Shown piece by piece: positions 1-14,341 of a DNA stretch of 64,000 nucleotides. The first letter of the stretch is position 1; every line of letters begins with the position of its first letter. The translations under genes and the position numbers were made by a program. Origin of the DNA: Gaiella sp. (lineage in GTDB: Bacteria > Actinomycetota > Thermoleophilia > Gaiellales > Gaiellaceae); assembly GCA_027493885.1 (NCBI GenBank), contig JAOSJZ010000001.1, forward strand, positions 1,364,001 to 1,428,000, given 5' to 3'. Under the pieces are notes generated by a model. The model had not been told where the DNA came from. It was given only the letters and a program-made list of their open reading frames with translations, and did not search any database.

Positions 1-2712
<2,712 letters not shown>

Positions 2713-2713
<1 letters not shown>

Positions 2714-2738
2714 GGATTTCTCCTTCGGATAAAATCCT
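2713..2738 (-). promoter_or_regulatory. Hairpin enclosing the rpoC Shine-Dalgarno
   Basis: The 7-base arms AGGATTT (2713-2719 on plus) and AAATCCT (2732-2738) are perfect inverted repeats. They enclose the rpoC ribosome binding site in a 12-base loop and touch the TTG start codon. A hairpin here could limit rpoC initiation. The structure is visible in the sequence; the regulatory role is inferred. Confidence 0.4.
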
Positions 2739-2782
2739 AGAAAAGGACTCTTCCTATCGAATTGCTTGTCCTGGTTTTCGCT

Positions 2783-2805
2783 GGCACTTCGCGGAGCGAA
2801 GTGCC
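2783..2805 (-). terminator. Hairpin at the rpoB 3' end
   Basis: A perfect 10-base stem, GGCACTTCGC with GCGAAGTGCC and loop GGA, abuts the rpoB stop codon. There is no run of T after it. The same arms occur at 6617-6646 and 31852-31879. In an rpoB-rpoC operon it is more likely a processing site, attenuator or stabiliser than a full terminator. Confidence 0.5.
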
Positions 2806-6417
<3,612 letters not shown>

Positions 6418-6558
6418 GAACAGCCTCCCTTACGTACGGCGGTCAGTGATGAGGACGGGCAGAGTGAGAGCCAGGCTCGAAGCGGAACAGCGAAGAATAG
6501 CGGACGCGCATGCCCCGCCGCAACCCCGAAGGGGCGTCGAGACAGTCCGCCGCACAGT

Positions 6559-6617
6559 GTAGCAGGGGGCCAGGTAGCAGGGGGCCAGGTAGCAGGGGGC
6601 CAGGTAGCAGGGGCCAG
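6559..6617. repeat. Four tandem copies of a 15-base unit
   Basis: The unit GTAGCAGGGGGCCAG occurs at 6559, 6574 and 6589, and a fourth copy at 6604 lacks one G. The array lies in the rplL-rpoB gap, inside the rpoB leader when read on the minus strand, directly beside a hairpin. There are no spacers, so it is not a CRISPR array. A role in setting the rpoB level is possible but unproven. Confidence 0.85.
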
Positions 6618-6646
6618 GCACTTCGCGGCTTGCGCCGCGAAGTGCC
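6617..6646 (-). terminator. Hairpin 2 downstream of rplL
   Basis: This is a perfect 13-base stem (6617-6629 with 6634-6646) and a four-base loop. It shares the GGCACTTCGC arm with the hairpins at 2783 and 31852. No T-run follows. With the neighbouring hairpin at 6656 it probably attenuates transcription between the ribosomal stalk genes and rpoB. Confidence 0.55.
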
Positions 6647-6655
6647 AGATCCCCT

Positions 6656-6683
6656 CTGGCACTTGCCGAAAGGCAAGTGCCAG
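6656..6683 (-). terminator. Hairpin 1 downstream of rplL
   Basis: This is a perfect 12-base stem, CTGGCACTTGCC with GGCAAGTGCCAG, with a four-base loop (GAAA on plus). It lies three bases past the rplL stop codon. It is likely a partial terminator separating rplJL from rpoBC; E. coli is known to have an attenuator at the same place. Confidence 0.6.
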
Positions 6684-6686
6684 AGT

Positions 6687-7076
6687 CTACTTCAGCTCGA
6701 CGCCGGCTCCCGCCTCCTCGAGCTCCGCCTTGAGCTTCTCCGCCTCGTCCTTGGCGAGCGCCTCCTTGACGGGGTTCGGAGCGCCGTCGACGAGGTCCTT
6801 CGCCTCCTTGAGGCCGAGGCCGGTCGCTGCGCGGACGACCTTGATCACCTGGATCTTCTTGTCGCCCGCCGAGGTCAGCACGACGTCGAAGGAGTCCTTC
6901 TCCTCCGCGGCGGCGGCGCCCTCGCCGGCCGCCGGCGCGCCGGGCATCGCCGCGACCGCGACCGGAGCGGCGGCCGTGACGCCCCACTCCTCCTCGATCG
7001 CCTTCTTGAGCTCCACGAGCTCGAGCACCGTCATGCCGCCGAGCGTCCCGAGCACCTTCGCAGTGTCTGTTGCCAT
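6687..7076 (-). CDS. rplL: 50S ribosomal protein L7/L12
   Basis: This 129-residue protein forms the flexible ribosomal stalk that recruits translation factors. The N-terminal dimerisation domain ([20 protein letters not shown]) is followed by an alanine-rich hinge at about residues 35-58. The C-terminal domain contains [20 protein letters not shown], the factor-binding face. The length and order match the family. It follows rplJ by 51 bases, as expected for the L10-(L12)n stalk operon. Confidence 0.97.
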   Translation of the reverse strand: MATDTAKVLGTLGGMTVLELVELKKAIEEEWGVTAAAPVAVAAMPGAPAAGEGAAAAEEKDSFDVVLTSAGDKKIQVIKVVRAATGLGLKEAKDLVDGAPNPVKEALAKDEAEKLKAELEEAGAGVELK

Positions 7077-7127
7077 GTGGTCGTTCCTTTCGTGCAGGGG
7101 CGTGACGCTCCGCGTCCCGCCCAGGTC

Positions 7128-7721
7128 CTATTGAGATGCTTCCCCTTCGCTTCGGCCCTCGCTTGGTGCCTCCGCGTCAGCGGAGGCGCCCTCAGTGCCC
7201 TCCTCGAGCTGTTCGATGCGCGCGTCGATCAACCCGACGAGGTCGCTGAGCGGAGCAGCGAGCAGCCCTACGAGCTGAGTGAGCGGCGCGACGATGACGC
7301 CGACGAGCTGGCTCTTCACCACCTCGGGGGCCGGGAGCTTCGCGAGCTCCTCCACGTCGGCGCCCGAGAGCGAGCGGCCCGACAGCGTTCCCCCGCGGAG
7401 CGCGAGGAACTTCGTCTCCCTCGCCGTGTCGGAGAGCGCCTTCGCGACCGCGATCGGATCGCCGCCGGCGTCGACGAACGCGATCGCCGTGGGGCCCTCG
7501 AGCAGGGCGAGGAGCGACTCGGCACCGGCCTCCTCGGCCGCCCGCCGCGTGAGCGTGTTCTTCACGATCCGCAGCCGTGCGCCGCTCGAGCGCAGCTTCC
7601 CGCGGAGCGCCTCGAGCTGCGCGTTCGTCAGCCCGCGGTAATCGGCGACGATGAGCGACTCCGTCGACCGCAGTCGCTCGGCGAGCTCCGCGACGACCTG
7701 TTCCTTCTCGGTTCTCTGCAT
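7128..7721 (-). CDS. rplJ: 50S ribosomal protein L10
   Basis: L10 anchors L7/L12 dimers to the 23S rRNA. The protein is 197 residues from the ATG at 7721, which begins MQRTEKEQVVAELAERLRST and is preceded by GAAGGA. A longer reading frame upstream is rejected because it crosses the leader. Family motifs include LIVADYRGLTNAQLEALR and RIVKNTLTRRAAEEA near residue 50. The C-terminal helix (LVGLIDARIEQLEE) is the L12-binding segment, followed by an acidic tail of about 25 residues. Its initiation site lies in a hairpin annotated separately. Confidence 0.96.
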   Translation of the reverse strand: MQRTEKEQVVAELAERLRSTESLIVADYRGLTNAQLEALRGKLRSSGARLRIVKNTLTRRAAEEAGAESLLALLEGPTAIAFVDAGGDPIAVAKALSDTARETKFLALRGGTLSGRSLSGADVEELAKLPAPEVVKSQLVGVIVAPLTQLVGLLAAPLSDLVGLIDARIEQLEEGTEGASADAEAPSEGRSEGEASQ

Positions 7722-7900
7722 GGGTCGTTTCCTTCGGAAACGACTAGGCCCACCATGCGAGGCGGGCCTGGGACCGCGGGCTCGGCCCACGGCTGCTCCT
7801 GACCGACCTCGGCCGGACCTCTGCCCTGCGGCTGCCGGCTGTCTTCGGTGGTTCTAGTCGGGTTTGCGGTCGGACGGTAGCAGCAGCCTCCTGCCCACTC
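7722..7900 (-). promoter_or_regulatory. rplA-rplJ intergenic leader, probable L10 leader
   Basis: This 179-base gap holds no gene. It is rich in short self-complementary blocks, including GGCCCACC/GGCGGGCC-like and GGCCGAGG/CCTCGGCC-like pairings. In many bacteria this position carries the L10 leader, which binds the L10-L12 complex. I infer the same role from position and fold potential, not from a matched consensus. Confidence 0.4.
7724..7744 (-). promoter_or_regulatory. Hairpin covering the rplJ Shine-Dalgarno
   Basis: A perfect 9-base stem, GTCGTTTCC with GGAAACGAC, has a three-base loop and ends two bases before the ATG. Its 3' arm contains most of the GAAGGA ribosome binding site, so folding would block initiation. 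This fits translational control of L10; the mechanism is inferred. Confidence 0.55.
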
Positions 7901-8626
7901 CTAGGCCGAATCCGCGGGAGCGGATTCGGCGATGTCGCGGGTCCGCGCCGGGTCGACGTGGAGCCCTGGGCCCATAGTCGTGGTGAGCGTGATGCCCTTG
8001 ATGTAGCGCCCCTTTGCGGCCGCCGGCTTCGCGCGCACGATCTCCTCCACGACTACGGCGTAGTTCTCGAGCAGCTGCCGCTCGCCGAAGCTCTTCTTGC
8101 CGATCGGCAGATGGACGTTCGCGCCGCGGTCGGTGCGGTACTCGAGCTTGCCCGCCTTCGCATCGGAGACGGCCTTGGCGATGTCGAAGGTGACGGTGCC
8201 CGTCTTCGGGTTCGGCATCAGCCCGCGCGGGCCGAGCACGCGGCCGAGCTTGCCGACGTTCCCCATCTGGTCGGGCGTCGCGATCGCGACGTCGAAGTCG
8301 AGGAAGCCGCCCTCGATCTTCGCCGCGAGATCGGCCGAGCCGACGACGTCCGCGCCGGCCTCCTGCGCCTCGCGCGCCTTGTCGCCCTCGGCGAACACCG
8401 CGACGCGCATCGCGCGGCCCGTGCCGTGCGGAAGCATGATCGTGCCGCGGAGCTGCTCGTCGGCGTGGCGAACGTTGAGCCCGAGTCGGAAGTGCACCTC
8501 GACCGTCTCGTCGAACCTCGCGGCGGGCAGCGACTTGAGCGTCGCCACGGCCTCGCCGGGCGCGTAGAGCTTCTCGCGGTCGATCGCCCTGCGCGACTCC
8601 TCGTACCTCTTGCCGTGCGCGCTCAC
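7901..8626 (-). CDS. rplA: 50S ribosomal protein L1
   Basis: L1 binds 23S rRNA in the mobile E-site stalk and often represses its own operon. The protein is 241 residues from the GTG at 8626, which overlaps the rplK stop as GTGA. Family signatures include [12 protein letters not shown] at about residue 60 and the hallmark [15 protein letters not shown] near 130. The C-terminal strand [15 protein letters not shown] is also typical. The order rplK-rplA is conserved. Confidence 0.97.
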   Translation of the reverse strand: MSAHGKRYEESRRAIDREKLYAPGEAVATLKSLPAARFDETVEVHFRLGLNVRHADEQLRGTIMLPHGTGRAMRVAVFAEGDKAREAQEAGADVVGSADLAAKIEGGFLDFDVAIATPDQMGNVGKLGRVLGPRGLMPNPKTGTVTFDIAKAVSDAKAGKLEYRTDRGANVHLPIGKKSFGERQLLENYAVVVEEIVRAKPAAAKGRYIKGITLTTTMGPGLHVDPARTRDIAESAPADSA

Positions 8627-9054
8627 GATGCACCCTCGACTTCCACGCCCATGCTCCGGGCGGTGCCGGCGATGACGAGCATCGCGGCCTCGACGTCGTT
8701 CGCGTTGAGGTCGGGCATCTTCGTCTCCGCGATCGAGCGGAGCTGCGCCTGCGTGAGGCGGCCGACCTTGTTGCGGTTCGGCTCCGCCGAGCCCGACTCG
8801 AGCCCGAGCGCCTCCTTGATCAGAACCGCCGCTGGCGGCGTCTTCGTGATGAACGTGAACGAGCGGTCCTCGAAGACGGTGATCTCGACCGGGATGATGC
8901 GGCCGTTCTCGTGCGCGGTCTGCGCGTTGAACGCCTTCGTGAACTCGACGATGTTGACGCCGTGCTGGCCCAGCGCGGGGCCGACCGGCGGCGCAGGGTT
9001 CGCCTGCCCGCCGGGGATCTGCAGCTTGATGAGTGTGAGGACTTTCTTCGCCAT
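8623..9054 (-). CDS. rplK: 50S ribosomal protein L11
   Basis: L11 is part of the GTPase-associated centre. The 143-residue protein begins [20 protein letters not shown], with the family [17 protein letters not shown] stretch at residues 20-38. The C-terminal RNA-binding domain contains [18 protein letters not shown] and ends in [12 protein letters not shown]. It overlaps rplA by four bases, indicating coupled translation. Confidence 0.97.
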   Translation of the reverse strand: MAKKVLTLIKLQIPGGQANPAPPVGPALGQHGVNIVEFTKAFNAQTAHENGRIIPVEITVFEDRSFTFITKTPPAAVLIKEALGLESGSAEPNRNKVGRLTQAQLRSIAETKMPDLNANDVEAAMLVIAGTARSMGVEVEGAS

Positions 9055-9117
9055 CGGAGTCCGTGCGGCGCCTGGCGCCTCCTCCTATCCGTCTCTGGTC
9101 TCTGGGTTTGCTCTTCT

Positions 9118-9144
9118 CTAGGGATTCGCGCAGCGAATCCCTAG
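9118..9144 (-). terminator. Hairpin at the nusG stop codon
   Basis: A perfect 12-base stem (CTAGGGATTCGC with GCGAATCCCTAG) and a three-base loop include the nusG stop codon itself. There is no T-run. It separates nusG from rplK and resembles the other hairpins found at gene ends in this window. Confidence 0.5.
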
Positions 9145-9674
9145 TCGATCTTCTTGACCTGGTCGAACGCGAGCTCGACGGGCACCTGCCGCTCGAAGAT
9201 GTCGACGAGCACCTTGAGCTTCTGCGCGTCGGCGTTGACGTCGACGATCTCGCCGTCGAAGTCCGAGAGCGGGCCGGACGTGACCTTCACCGACTCGCCG
9301 AGCGCGAACTCGACCTGTGCGCGCGCCGCCGGCGCACCGGCCGCCCCGCCCGCGTAGAGGATCCGCTCGACCTCCGCCGTGGACAGCGGCGACGGCTTCG
9401 CACCGGCGCCGACGAACGCCGTCACGCCGGGCGTCCCCTTGACGACCGTCCATGCCTCGTCGTTCAGGTCCATGTTGACGAGCACGTAGCCGGGGAGCAC
9501 GCGCTTCTCGGTCTGCACCTTCTGCCCGTCCTTCGTCTCGATGACCTGCTCGGTCGGGACGACGACGCGCCGAAAGCGCTGCTGCTGGTTCATCGAGACG
9601 ATCCGGTGCTCGAGGTTGGCCTTCACCTTGTTCTCGTGCCCGGAGTAGGTGTTGATCACGTACCAGTGGAACAT
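9141..9674 (-). CDS. nusG: Transcription termination/antitermination protein NusG
   Basis: NusG binds RNA polymerase and links it to Rho or the ribosome. The ATG at 9674 ([20 protein letters not shown]) is chosen over an upstream extension that overlaps secE, and GGGAAGAG precedes it. The NGN domain occupies residues 1-110, with [12 protein letters not shown] typical of the family. The KOW domain near 125-175 contains [18 protein letters not shown]. The length of 177 residues is close to the core form, without the long acidic N-terminus of some actinobacterial NusG. Confidence 0.97.
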   Translation of the reverse strand: MFHWYVINTYSGHENKVKANLEHRIVSMNQQQRFRRVVVPTEQVIETKDGQKVQTEKRVLPGYVLVNMDLNDEAWTVVKGTPGVTAFVGAGAKPSPLSTAEVERILYAGGAAGAPAARAQVEFALGESVKVTSGPLSDFDGEIVDVNADAQKLKVLVDIFERQVPVELAFDQVKKID

Positions 9675-9691
9675 CTGGGCTCTTCCCTCTC

Positions 9692-10003
9692 CTACTGTCC
9701 GAGGAGCACGTCGCGGACGAACGGCTTCAAGATCTGGTCGGCGCCCCAGAGGTACGCGCCGACGATGGCGCACGCGATGATCACGACGATCGTCCCCTGG
9801 ATGACCTGCGAGCGGTTCGGCCATTCGACCTTCTTGAGCTCGCCGACGGACTCGCGGAGAAAGCCGCCGCGCCGCGCATGCGTCTCGATCGCCGGCGCCG
9901 AGGCGGGGCCTGCCGGGGCCGGCGCCGGCCGGCCGCCGCGCGCGGGCTCGGAGCCCGCGGCGCGCCGTGCGTCGCGTCGCTGGCGTCTCGTCTCTCCTGC
10001 CAT
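9692..10003 (-). CDS. secE: Preprotein translocase subunit SecE
   Basis: SecE is the clamp subunit of the SecYEG channel. This is the short, single-membrane-span form of 103 residues. A basic, Pro/Ala-rich N-terminus of about 45 residues precedes the conserved ESVGELKKVEWPNRSQV amphipathic helix. The membrane helix GTIVVIIACAIVGAYLWGAD follows. It lies 17 bases upstream of nusG, the usual arrangement. Confidence 0.95.
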   Translation of the reverse strand: MAGETRRQRRDARRAAGSEPARGGRPAPAPAGPASAPAIETHARRGGFLRESVGELKKVEWPNRSQVIQGTIVVIIACAIVGAYLWGADQILKPFVRDVLLGQ

Positions 10004-10019
10004 CGCCGTCTGCCCGCGC

Positions 10020-10181
10020 CTACCGCGTCTCGCGATGGAGCGTGTGCGAGCCGCACCAGCGGCAGTACTTGCGGAGCTCGACCCGGTCGGGCGTGTTCCG
10101 CTTGGACTTCTCGGACTGATAGTTGCGCCGCTTGCACTCCGTGCAGGCGAGCGTGATCGCGACTCGGACTCCGGTGGCCAT
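10020..10181 (-). CDS. rpmG: 50S ribosomal protein L33
   Basis: This short gene encodes 53 residues beginning [20 protein letters not shown]. It keeps both zinc pairs, CTEC at about residue 13 and CRWC at about 40, so it is the zinc-containing form. The ending LHRETR is typical. It sits between tRNA-Met and secE, a classic actinobacterial arrangement. Confidence 0.95.
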   Translation of the reverse strand: MATGVRVAITLACTECKRRNYQSEKSKRNTPDRVELRKYCRWCGSHTLHRETR

Positions 10182-10226
10182 TCTCTATCTCGTTCTCGTC
10201 GGGGCGGAAAGTTGGAAAGGGGAAGG

Positions 10227-10300
10227 TAGCGGCGGTAGGACTCGAACCTACGACACGCGGATTATGATTCCGCTGCTCTAACCAACTGAGCTACGCCGCC
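10227..10300 (-). tRNA. tRNA-Met (CAT), elongator type
   Basis: The minus strand folds as a full cloverleaf. It has the D-arm GCTCAGTTGGTTAGAGC, the anticodon stem GCGGA/TCCGC with loop ATCATAA, and the T-loop TTCGAAT. The anticodon is CAT. The anticodon stem lacks the three G:C pairs of an initiator, so it is an elongator (a tRNA-Ile2 cannot be ruled out). The first acceptor pair is G:T. CCA is not encoded. Confidence 0.95.
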
Positions 10301-10319
10301 GAGCCGAGGCGAGTGTAGC

Positions 10320-10354
10320 AAGGCTGTTTCGTGCCTTCGGCGCGAAACAGCCTT
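10320..10354. other. 12-base inverted repeat upstream of tRNA-Met
   Basis: AAGGCTGTTTCG and CGAAACAGCCTT are perfect complements around an 11-base loop. The repeat lies between two divergent transcripts (tRNA-Met and tdk), so it ends neither. It may be a leftover terminator or a binding site. Confidence 0.6.
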
Positions 10355-10425
10355 AGGTGAGGGCTCCGGGCGCACCTCCTCCTCCCCGGGTCGGCTGTCC
10401 GCCCGCGACACTAGGATCCGTCCTC

Positions 10426-11028
10426 GTGATCAGGGTGCCGCCGCGGCGGGGAGGCTGGCTCGAGGTGGTCTGCGGGCCGATGTTCTCGGGCAAGAGCGAG
10501 GAGATGATCCGGCGGCTCCGGCGCGCGGAGATCGCGGGCCAGCGGGTGCTGCTCTTCAAGCCGCGGATCGACGACCGCTACGACCTCGCCGACGTCGTCA
10601 GCCATGCCGGCGTCCGCATGTCCGCCGTCGCGGTGGACGGCTGCGCCGAGCTCGTCGCCCGCGCTCGCGGCTGCGACGTCGTCGGGATCGACGAGGCGCA
10701 GTTCTTCGAGTCCTCGATCGTCGACGCCGCCCTCGCGCTCGCCGACGGCGGCCTGCGCGTGATCGCCGCAGGCCTCGACCAGGACTTCCGCCGGCTCCCC
10801 TTCGGTCCCATGCCGGAGCTTCTCGCGCGGGCCGAGCTCGTGGACAAGCTCCAGGCCGTCTGTCACCGCTGCGGCGGCCCGGCGACGACCACGCAGCGGC
10901 TCGTCGACGGCCGGCCGGCCCCGTACGACGGCGAGACGATCGTCGTCGGCGCGCTCGACAGCTACGAGGCACGCTGCCGCGACTGCCACAGCGCTGGTCA
11001 GGATTCGGCCGCGTGGATGGCAGCCTGA
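10426..11028 (+). CDS. tdk: Thymidine kinase
   Basis: This enzyme phosphorylates thymidine to dTMP in the salvage pathway. From the GTG at 10426, preceded by a weak AGGA, the protein is 200 residues. The type II family marks are the P-loop GPMFSGKSEEMIRRLRR at about residue 18, the Walker B DEAQFF near 90, and the lasso region near 160. The zinc site is made of CHRC and CRDC. A longer frame from 10357 is possible but has poorer initiation signals. A hairpin terminator follows at 11045. Confidence 0.93.
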   Translation: MIRVPPRRGGWLEVVCGPMFSGKSEEMIRRLRRAEIAGQRVLLFKPRIDDRYDLADVVSHAGVRMSAVAVDGCAELVARARGCDVVGIDEAQFFESSIVDAALALADGGLRVIAAGLDQDFRRLPFGPMPELLARAELVDKLQAVCHRCGGPATTTQRLVDGRPAPYDGETIVVGALDSYEARCRDCHSAGQDSAAWMAA

Positions 11029-11044
11029 CGGGTCATCTCTGACA

Positions 11045-11072
11045 GCCACCCGGCGCTGCATCCTCGGGTGGC
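11045..11072 (+). terminator. Hairpin after tdk
   Basis: GCCACCC at 11045-11051 pairs with GGGTGGC at 11066-11072 across a 14-base loop, 17 bases past the tdk stop. No T-run follows. Confidence 0.45.
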
Positions 11073-11101
11073 CGCATCGATCCCGAGCCCATTGACTTAA
11101 T

Positions 11102-11130
11102 TTCTCATTATCTCTTCAGATTTGTATAGA
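11102..11130 (+). promoter_or_regulatory. Promoter of the arsR-hyf operon
   Basis: An unusually AT-rich island spans 11090-11135 in this GC-rich sequence. TTCTCA (11102) and TATAGA (11125) are 17 bases apart and resemble a housekeeping promoter. Transcription would start close to the GTG at 11140, giving a leaderless or nearly leaderless message. The island is also the likely operator for the ArsR-type repressor encoded next. Confidence 0.5.
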
Positions 11131-11139
11131 GTCTAGTCC

Positions 11140-11475
11140 GTGCCACATCAGGTTCGGCCCGTCTACGAGGCCAAGGCAGGCCTCTTCCGCGTCCTCGGGC
11201 ATCCCGCGCGCGTGCGGATCATCGAGCTCCTTCGCGACGGAGAGCGCTCGGTCGGCGCGCTCCAGGCCGAGCTCGGGCTCGAGTCGGGCGCCACGTCCCA
11301 GCACCTGGCCGCCCTGCGTCGCGTGGGACTGGTCGAGGCGCGGCGCGATGGGACGAGCGTCTTCTATCGCGCGTCCGACGAGAAGGTGTTCGACCTGCTC
11401 GACGCGGGGCGGGCGCTCGTCGCGCGGCAGCTCGAGGGTCAGCAGTCGATGCTGCGCGAGCTCGACCAGCCGTGA
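11140..11475 (+). CDS. ArsR-family winged-helix transcriptional regulator
   Basis: This 111-residue protein has the ArsR/SmtB fold: LFRVLGHPARVRIIELLRDG at residues 14-33, then the recognition helix GATSQHLAALRRVGLVEARR near 50-70 and the wing TSVFYR. There is no ELCV-type CxC metal site in the DNA-binding helix and no other cysteine, so it is unlikely to sense metals by the arsenic-type site. The sensed signal is unknown. It overlaps the first hydrogenase gene as GTGA, so it very likely autoregulates and controls the whole operon. Confidence 0.85.
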   Translation: MPHQVRPVYEAKAGLFRVLGHPARVRIIELLRDGERSVGALQAELGLESGATSQHLAALRRVGLVEARRDGTSVFYRASDEKVFDLLDAGRALVARQLEGQQSMLRELDQP

Positions 11476-13418
11476 GCTTCGCGTTGCTCGCGCTCACCGG
11501 CCTCGTCGCGGTCGGCGCCGGTGGTCTGCTGGCGATCCCGCGGCGGTCGTTTCCCGTCGGACTGGCCGTGCAGGCCGCGGGATGCCTGCTGTTCGCCGTG
11601 GGCGGGTTCTGGGCGCTCGTTGACGACGCGACGGCTGGTGAGCCGTTCACGAGTGCGTTCACCCCGCGGGTGGGGATCGACGCTCTTACGGGGTTGTTCC
11701 TCGGTGTGCTCGGCGTCGTCGGTGCGGCCTCGCTCGTCTACGCGACCCGCTACCTGGCGCCGTCCGGCAAGGGGCGCGCGATCGGGGCGCTGACGGCGCT
11801 GTTCGTCTCCGTGCAGGTCCTCGTCCTCGTCGCGCGCGACCCGCTGACGTTCCTCGTCGCCTGGGAGGCGATGACGCTCGTCCCGGCGGCGGTGATTCTC
11901 GTCGCCCGGTCGGACGAGCCGGCGCGCCGCGCGGTGTTCTTCTACGTCGCGCTGACGCATCTCGCTGGGGCTGGGACGTGGGTGGCGATCCTGCTGCTCG
12001 CGCGCGAGGGCGCGGTCGGCGACCCGAGCGCGATCGCGTCGGGCTCCGGGGTGCAGGTCGCAATCGCCCTGGCTGCGCTCGTCGGAATGGGGGCGAAGGC
12101 AGGTCTGATGCCGCTCCACGTCTGGCTGCCGCTCGCCCATCCGATCGCGCCGGCGCATGTGTCGGCCCTGATGAGCGGCGTGATGATCAAGATCGCGATC
12201 TACGCGCTCGTCCGCGTCCTCGTCGAATGGCTCGGCGTGCTACCCGAGTGGCTGGCCGTCCTGGTGCTGGCGCTCGGCGCCCTCTCGTCGGTGGCGGGCG
12301 TCGTGTACGCGCTGTTCCAGCACGAGCTGAAGCGGCTGCTCGCGTTCCACTCGATCGAGAACGTCGGGATCATCGTTCTCGGCCTCGGGGCGTGTCTTCT
12401 GCTCCGCGCCCGCGGGGCCGACGCGTGGGCGGCGTTCGCGCTCGCAGCGGCGCTGCTCCACACCGTCAGCCACGCGTTGTTCAAGTCGCTGCTGTTCCTC
12501 GGCGCGGGGTCTTACGAAAAGGCCGTGGGGTCGCTCGAGCTCGATCGTCTCGGTGGGCTCGTCCGGCGGATGCCGTGGACGGCGGGCGCATTCTTCGTCG
12601 GCGCCGTGGCGATCGCCGGACTGCCGCCGCTCAACGGGTTCGCCTCCGAGTGGACGACGCTCCAGTCGCTCCTCCGGGTGCCCGCGTACGGGGGCGTCGC
12701 GGACGGTGTGGCGGGTGCGATCGCGCTGGCCGCACTCGCAGCGACCGCTGCGCTGGCGGCTCTCTGCTTCGTCAAGGTCATCGGCCTGGTCCTGCTCGGG
12801 CCGGCGCGGCGGGAGGCCGTAGCTCAGGCCGAAGAGGCGCCCGGCGCGATGCGCGCGGCGGTCGTCGCGCTGGCAAGCGCATGCGTGCTGCTCGGTATCG
12901 CGCCGGGGCTGCTCTTCGGGTCGCTCGTGGGGCTCGCTCCGTGGTCGAGCGACACTCCGACGACGGTTGGGCTCGACCTTCCGTCCACCGGGGACTTCCG
13001 CTCGGGCGGCGTCGCGCTCGCCCTCGCGGCGCTCGTCGGCGCGCTCGCGCTGCTCCGGAGGCGGCGCGTCGCCGTCGCGGCGCCGACCTGGGCCTGCGGC
13101 CAGCTCGTCGAGCGGCAGCTCGAGTGGACGAGCGCGGGTTTCACGAAACCGCTCCGCCTGATGCTCGAGGACATCCTCCGCCCCGAGCGCCAGGTGGTCG
13201 TGCGGAGCGAGGGCGGCGTCGTCCGAGAGGTCGCCTACGAGGGCCGTGTCCCCCACCATTTCGAGGAGCGCCTCTACCGTCCCGTCACGGCGCTCGCGAT
13301 GTCAGGCGCCCACCACGCGCGACGCGTGCAGGGCGGCCGGCTCGGCGTCTACGTCGCCTACCTGCTCGGGCTCGTGCTGGTCGTGCTCACCGCCGCGAAG
13401 CTGGGGATCCTCGGGTGA
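11472..13418 (+). CDS. hyfB: Hydrogenase-4-type antiporter-like membrane subunit HyfB
   Basis: This 648-residue, mostly membrane-embedded protein belongs to the NuoL/M/N antiporter superfamily. About fourteen hydrophobic segments are visible. The proton-channel core includes GMGAKAGLMPLHVWLPLAHP near residue 210 and SALMSGVMIKIAIYALVR near 235, with a conserved Lys and His. The C-terminal soluble tail (PTWACGQLVERQLEWTSAGF onward) is typical of HycC/HyfB and not of NuoL. It probably couples electron flow in the complex to proton or sodium movement. Confidence 0.88.
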   Translation: MSFALLALTGLVAVGAGGLLAIPRRSFPVGLAVQAAGCLLFAVGGFWALVDDATAGEPFTSAFTPRVGIDALTGLFLGVLGVVGAASLVYATRYLAPSGKGRAIGALTALFVSVQVLVLVARDPLTFLVAWEAMTLVPAAVILVARSDEPARRAVFFYVALTHLAGAGTWVAILLLAREGAVGDPSAIASGSGVQVAIALAALVGMGAKAGLMPLHVWLPLAHPIAPAHVSALMSGVMIKIAIYALVRVLVEWLGVLPEWLAVLVLALGALSSVAGVVYALFQHELKRLLAFHSIENVGIIVLGLGACLLLRARGADAWAAFALAAALLHTVSHALFKSLLFLGAGSYEKAVGSLELDRLGGLVRRMPWTAGAFFVGAVAIAGLPPLNGFASEWTTLQSLLRVPAYGGVADGVAGAIALAALAATAALAALCFVKVIGLVLLGPARREAVAQAEEAPGAMRAAVVALASACVLLGIAPGLLFGSLVGLAPWSSDTPTTVGLDLPSTGDFRSGGVALALAALVGALALLRRRRVAVAAPTWACGQLVERQLEWTSAGFTKPLRLMLEDILRPERQVVVRSEGGVVREVAYEGRVPHHFEERLYRPVTALAMSGAHHARRVQGGRLGVYVAYLLGLVLVVLTAAKLGILG

Positions 13419-14341
13419 GCGGGACGGCAGCCGTGGCTACCGCCGCCCAGCTCGTCGGCGGGATCGCGCTCGCGCCGCTGCTCCCGGGGCTCGTGCAGCA
13501 CTGGAAGGCGCGGTTGCAGGGGCGGCGCGGCCCGACGCCGCTCCAGCCGTACCGCGAGCTCCGGCGCCTCTGGGGAAAGAGCGCGGTCGACGTGGAGGGG
13601 GCGGGGATCGTGTACCGGCTCGCGCCCTCGGTGGCCGCGGGAAGCATCGCGGTCGCGGTGCTGCTCGTCCCGGTTGCGTCCGACGCGCCCGACCTCGGCG
13701 TCGGCCACGACGCGCTCGTGCTCGCCGGGCTCCTGGCGCTCTCCCGCTTCGCCGTGGCCGCGTCGTCCTGGGAGGTGGCGAACGGGTTCGCGTTGATGGG
13801 CGCCAGCCGCGACATGACGATCGCGGTCTTCGTCGAGGCGGCGCTCGTGCTTGCGCTCGCGGTCGCGGCGCTCGTAGCCGGGACGACCGACCTCGTTCAG
13901 ATGATCGCGGGGACGGCCGGGTCCGCAGCCTGGTCCGGTCCCGCGCTCGCGCTCGGCGCCCTGGCGTTCACGCTCGTCGTCGTCGCGGAGACCGGGCGTC
14001 AGCCCGTTGACAATCCCGACACCCATCTCGAGCTGACGATGATCCACGAAGGCCCGCTGCTCGAGTACGCGGGCCGCGATCTCGCGCAGCTCCAGTGGGC
14101 AGCCGCGGCGCGGCACTGGCTCGTGCTCGTGCTCGCCGCGCAGGTCTTCCTGCCCCATGCGGCCGACCCCCGCGTCCAGCTTGCTCTCCTGCCCGTCGTG
14201 CTCGTGGTGCTGTGCGGCGCGCTCGCGCTCACCGAGACGCTCGTCGCGAAGATGCGGATCCTGCTCGCGCCGCGGCTACTCGGTATCGCCGCGCTCGCCG
14301 CGCTGCTCGGCATCGTCGCGTGGCTCGTGGAGGCGACATGA
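13415..14341 (+). CDS. hyfC: Hydrogenase-4-type membrane subunit HyfC (NuoH-like)
   Basis: This 308-residue membrane protein starts at the GTG overlapping hyfB as GTGA. It resembles HycD/HyfC and NuoH, which tether the hydrophilic arm to the membrane. The stretch VVAETGRQPVDNPDTHLELT near residue 195 is the family hallmark, an acidic quinone/proton-loop equivalent. The motif RGPTPLQPYRELRRLWGK near residue 35 is also typical. It is followed by hyfE with an ATGA overlap. Confidence 0.9.
   Translation: MSGTAAVATAAQLVGGIALAPLLPGLVQHWKARLQGRRGPTPLQPYRELRRLWGKSAVDVEGAGIVYRLAPSVAAGSIAVAVLLVPVASDAPDLGVGHDALVLAGLLALSRFAVAASSWEVANGFALMGASRDMTIAVFVEAALVLALAVAALVAGTTDLVQMIAGTAGSAAWSGPALALGALAFTLVVVAETGRQPVDNPDTHLELTMIHEGPLLEYAGRDLAQLQWAAAARHWLVLVLAAQVFLPHAADPRVQLALLPVVLVVLCGALALTETLVAKMRILLAPRLLGIAALAALLGIVAWLVEAT

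Noticed and set aside
6559..6617. Possible small CRISPR array
   Set aside because: The repeats are directly adjacent with no spacers, and there are no cas genes.
9675..9824. Longer NusG with a 50-residue basic N-terminus
   Set aside because: The extension overlaps secE in another frame and lacks a ribosome binding site; the ATG at 9674 gives the family start.
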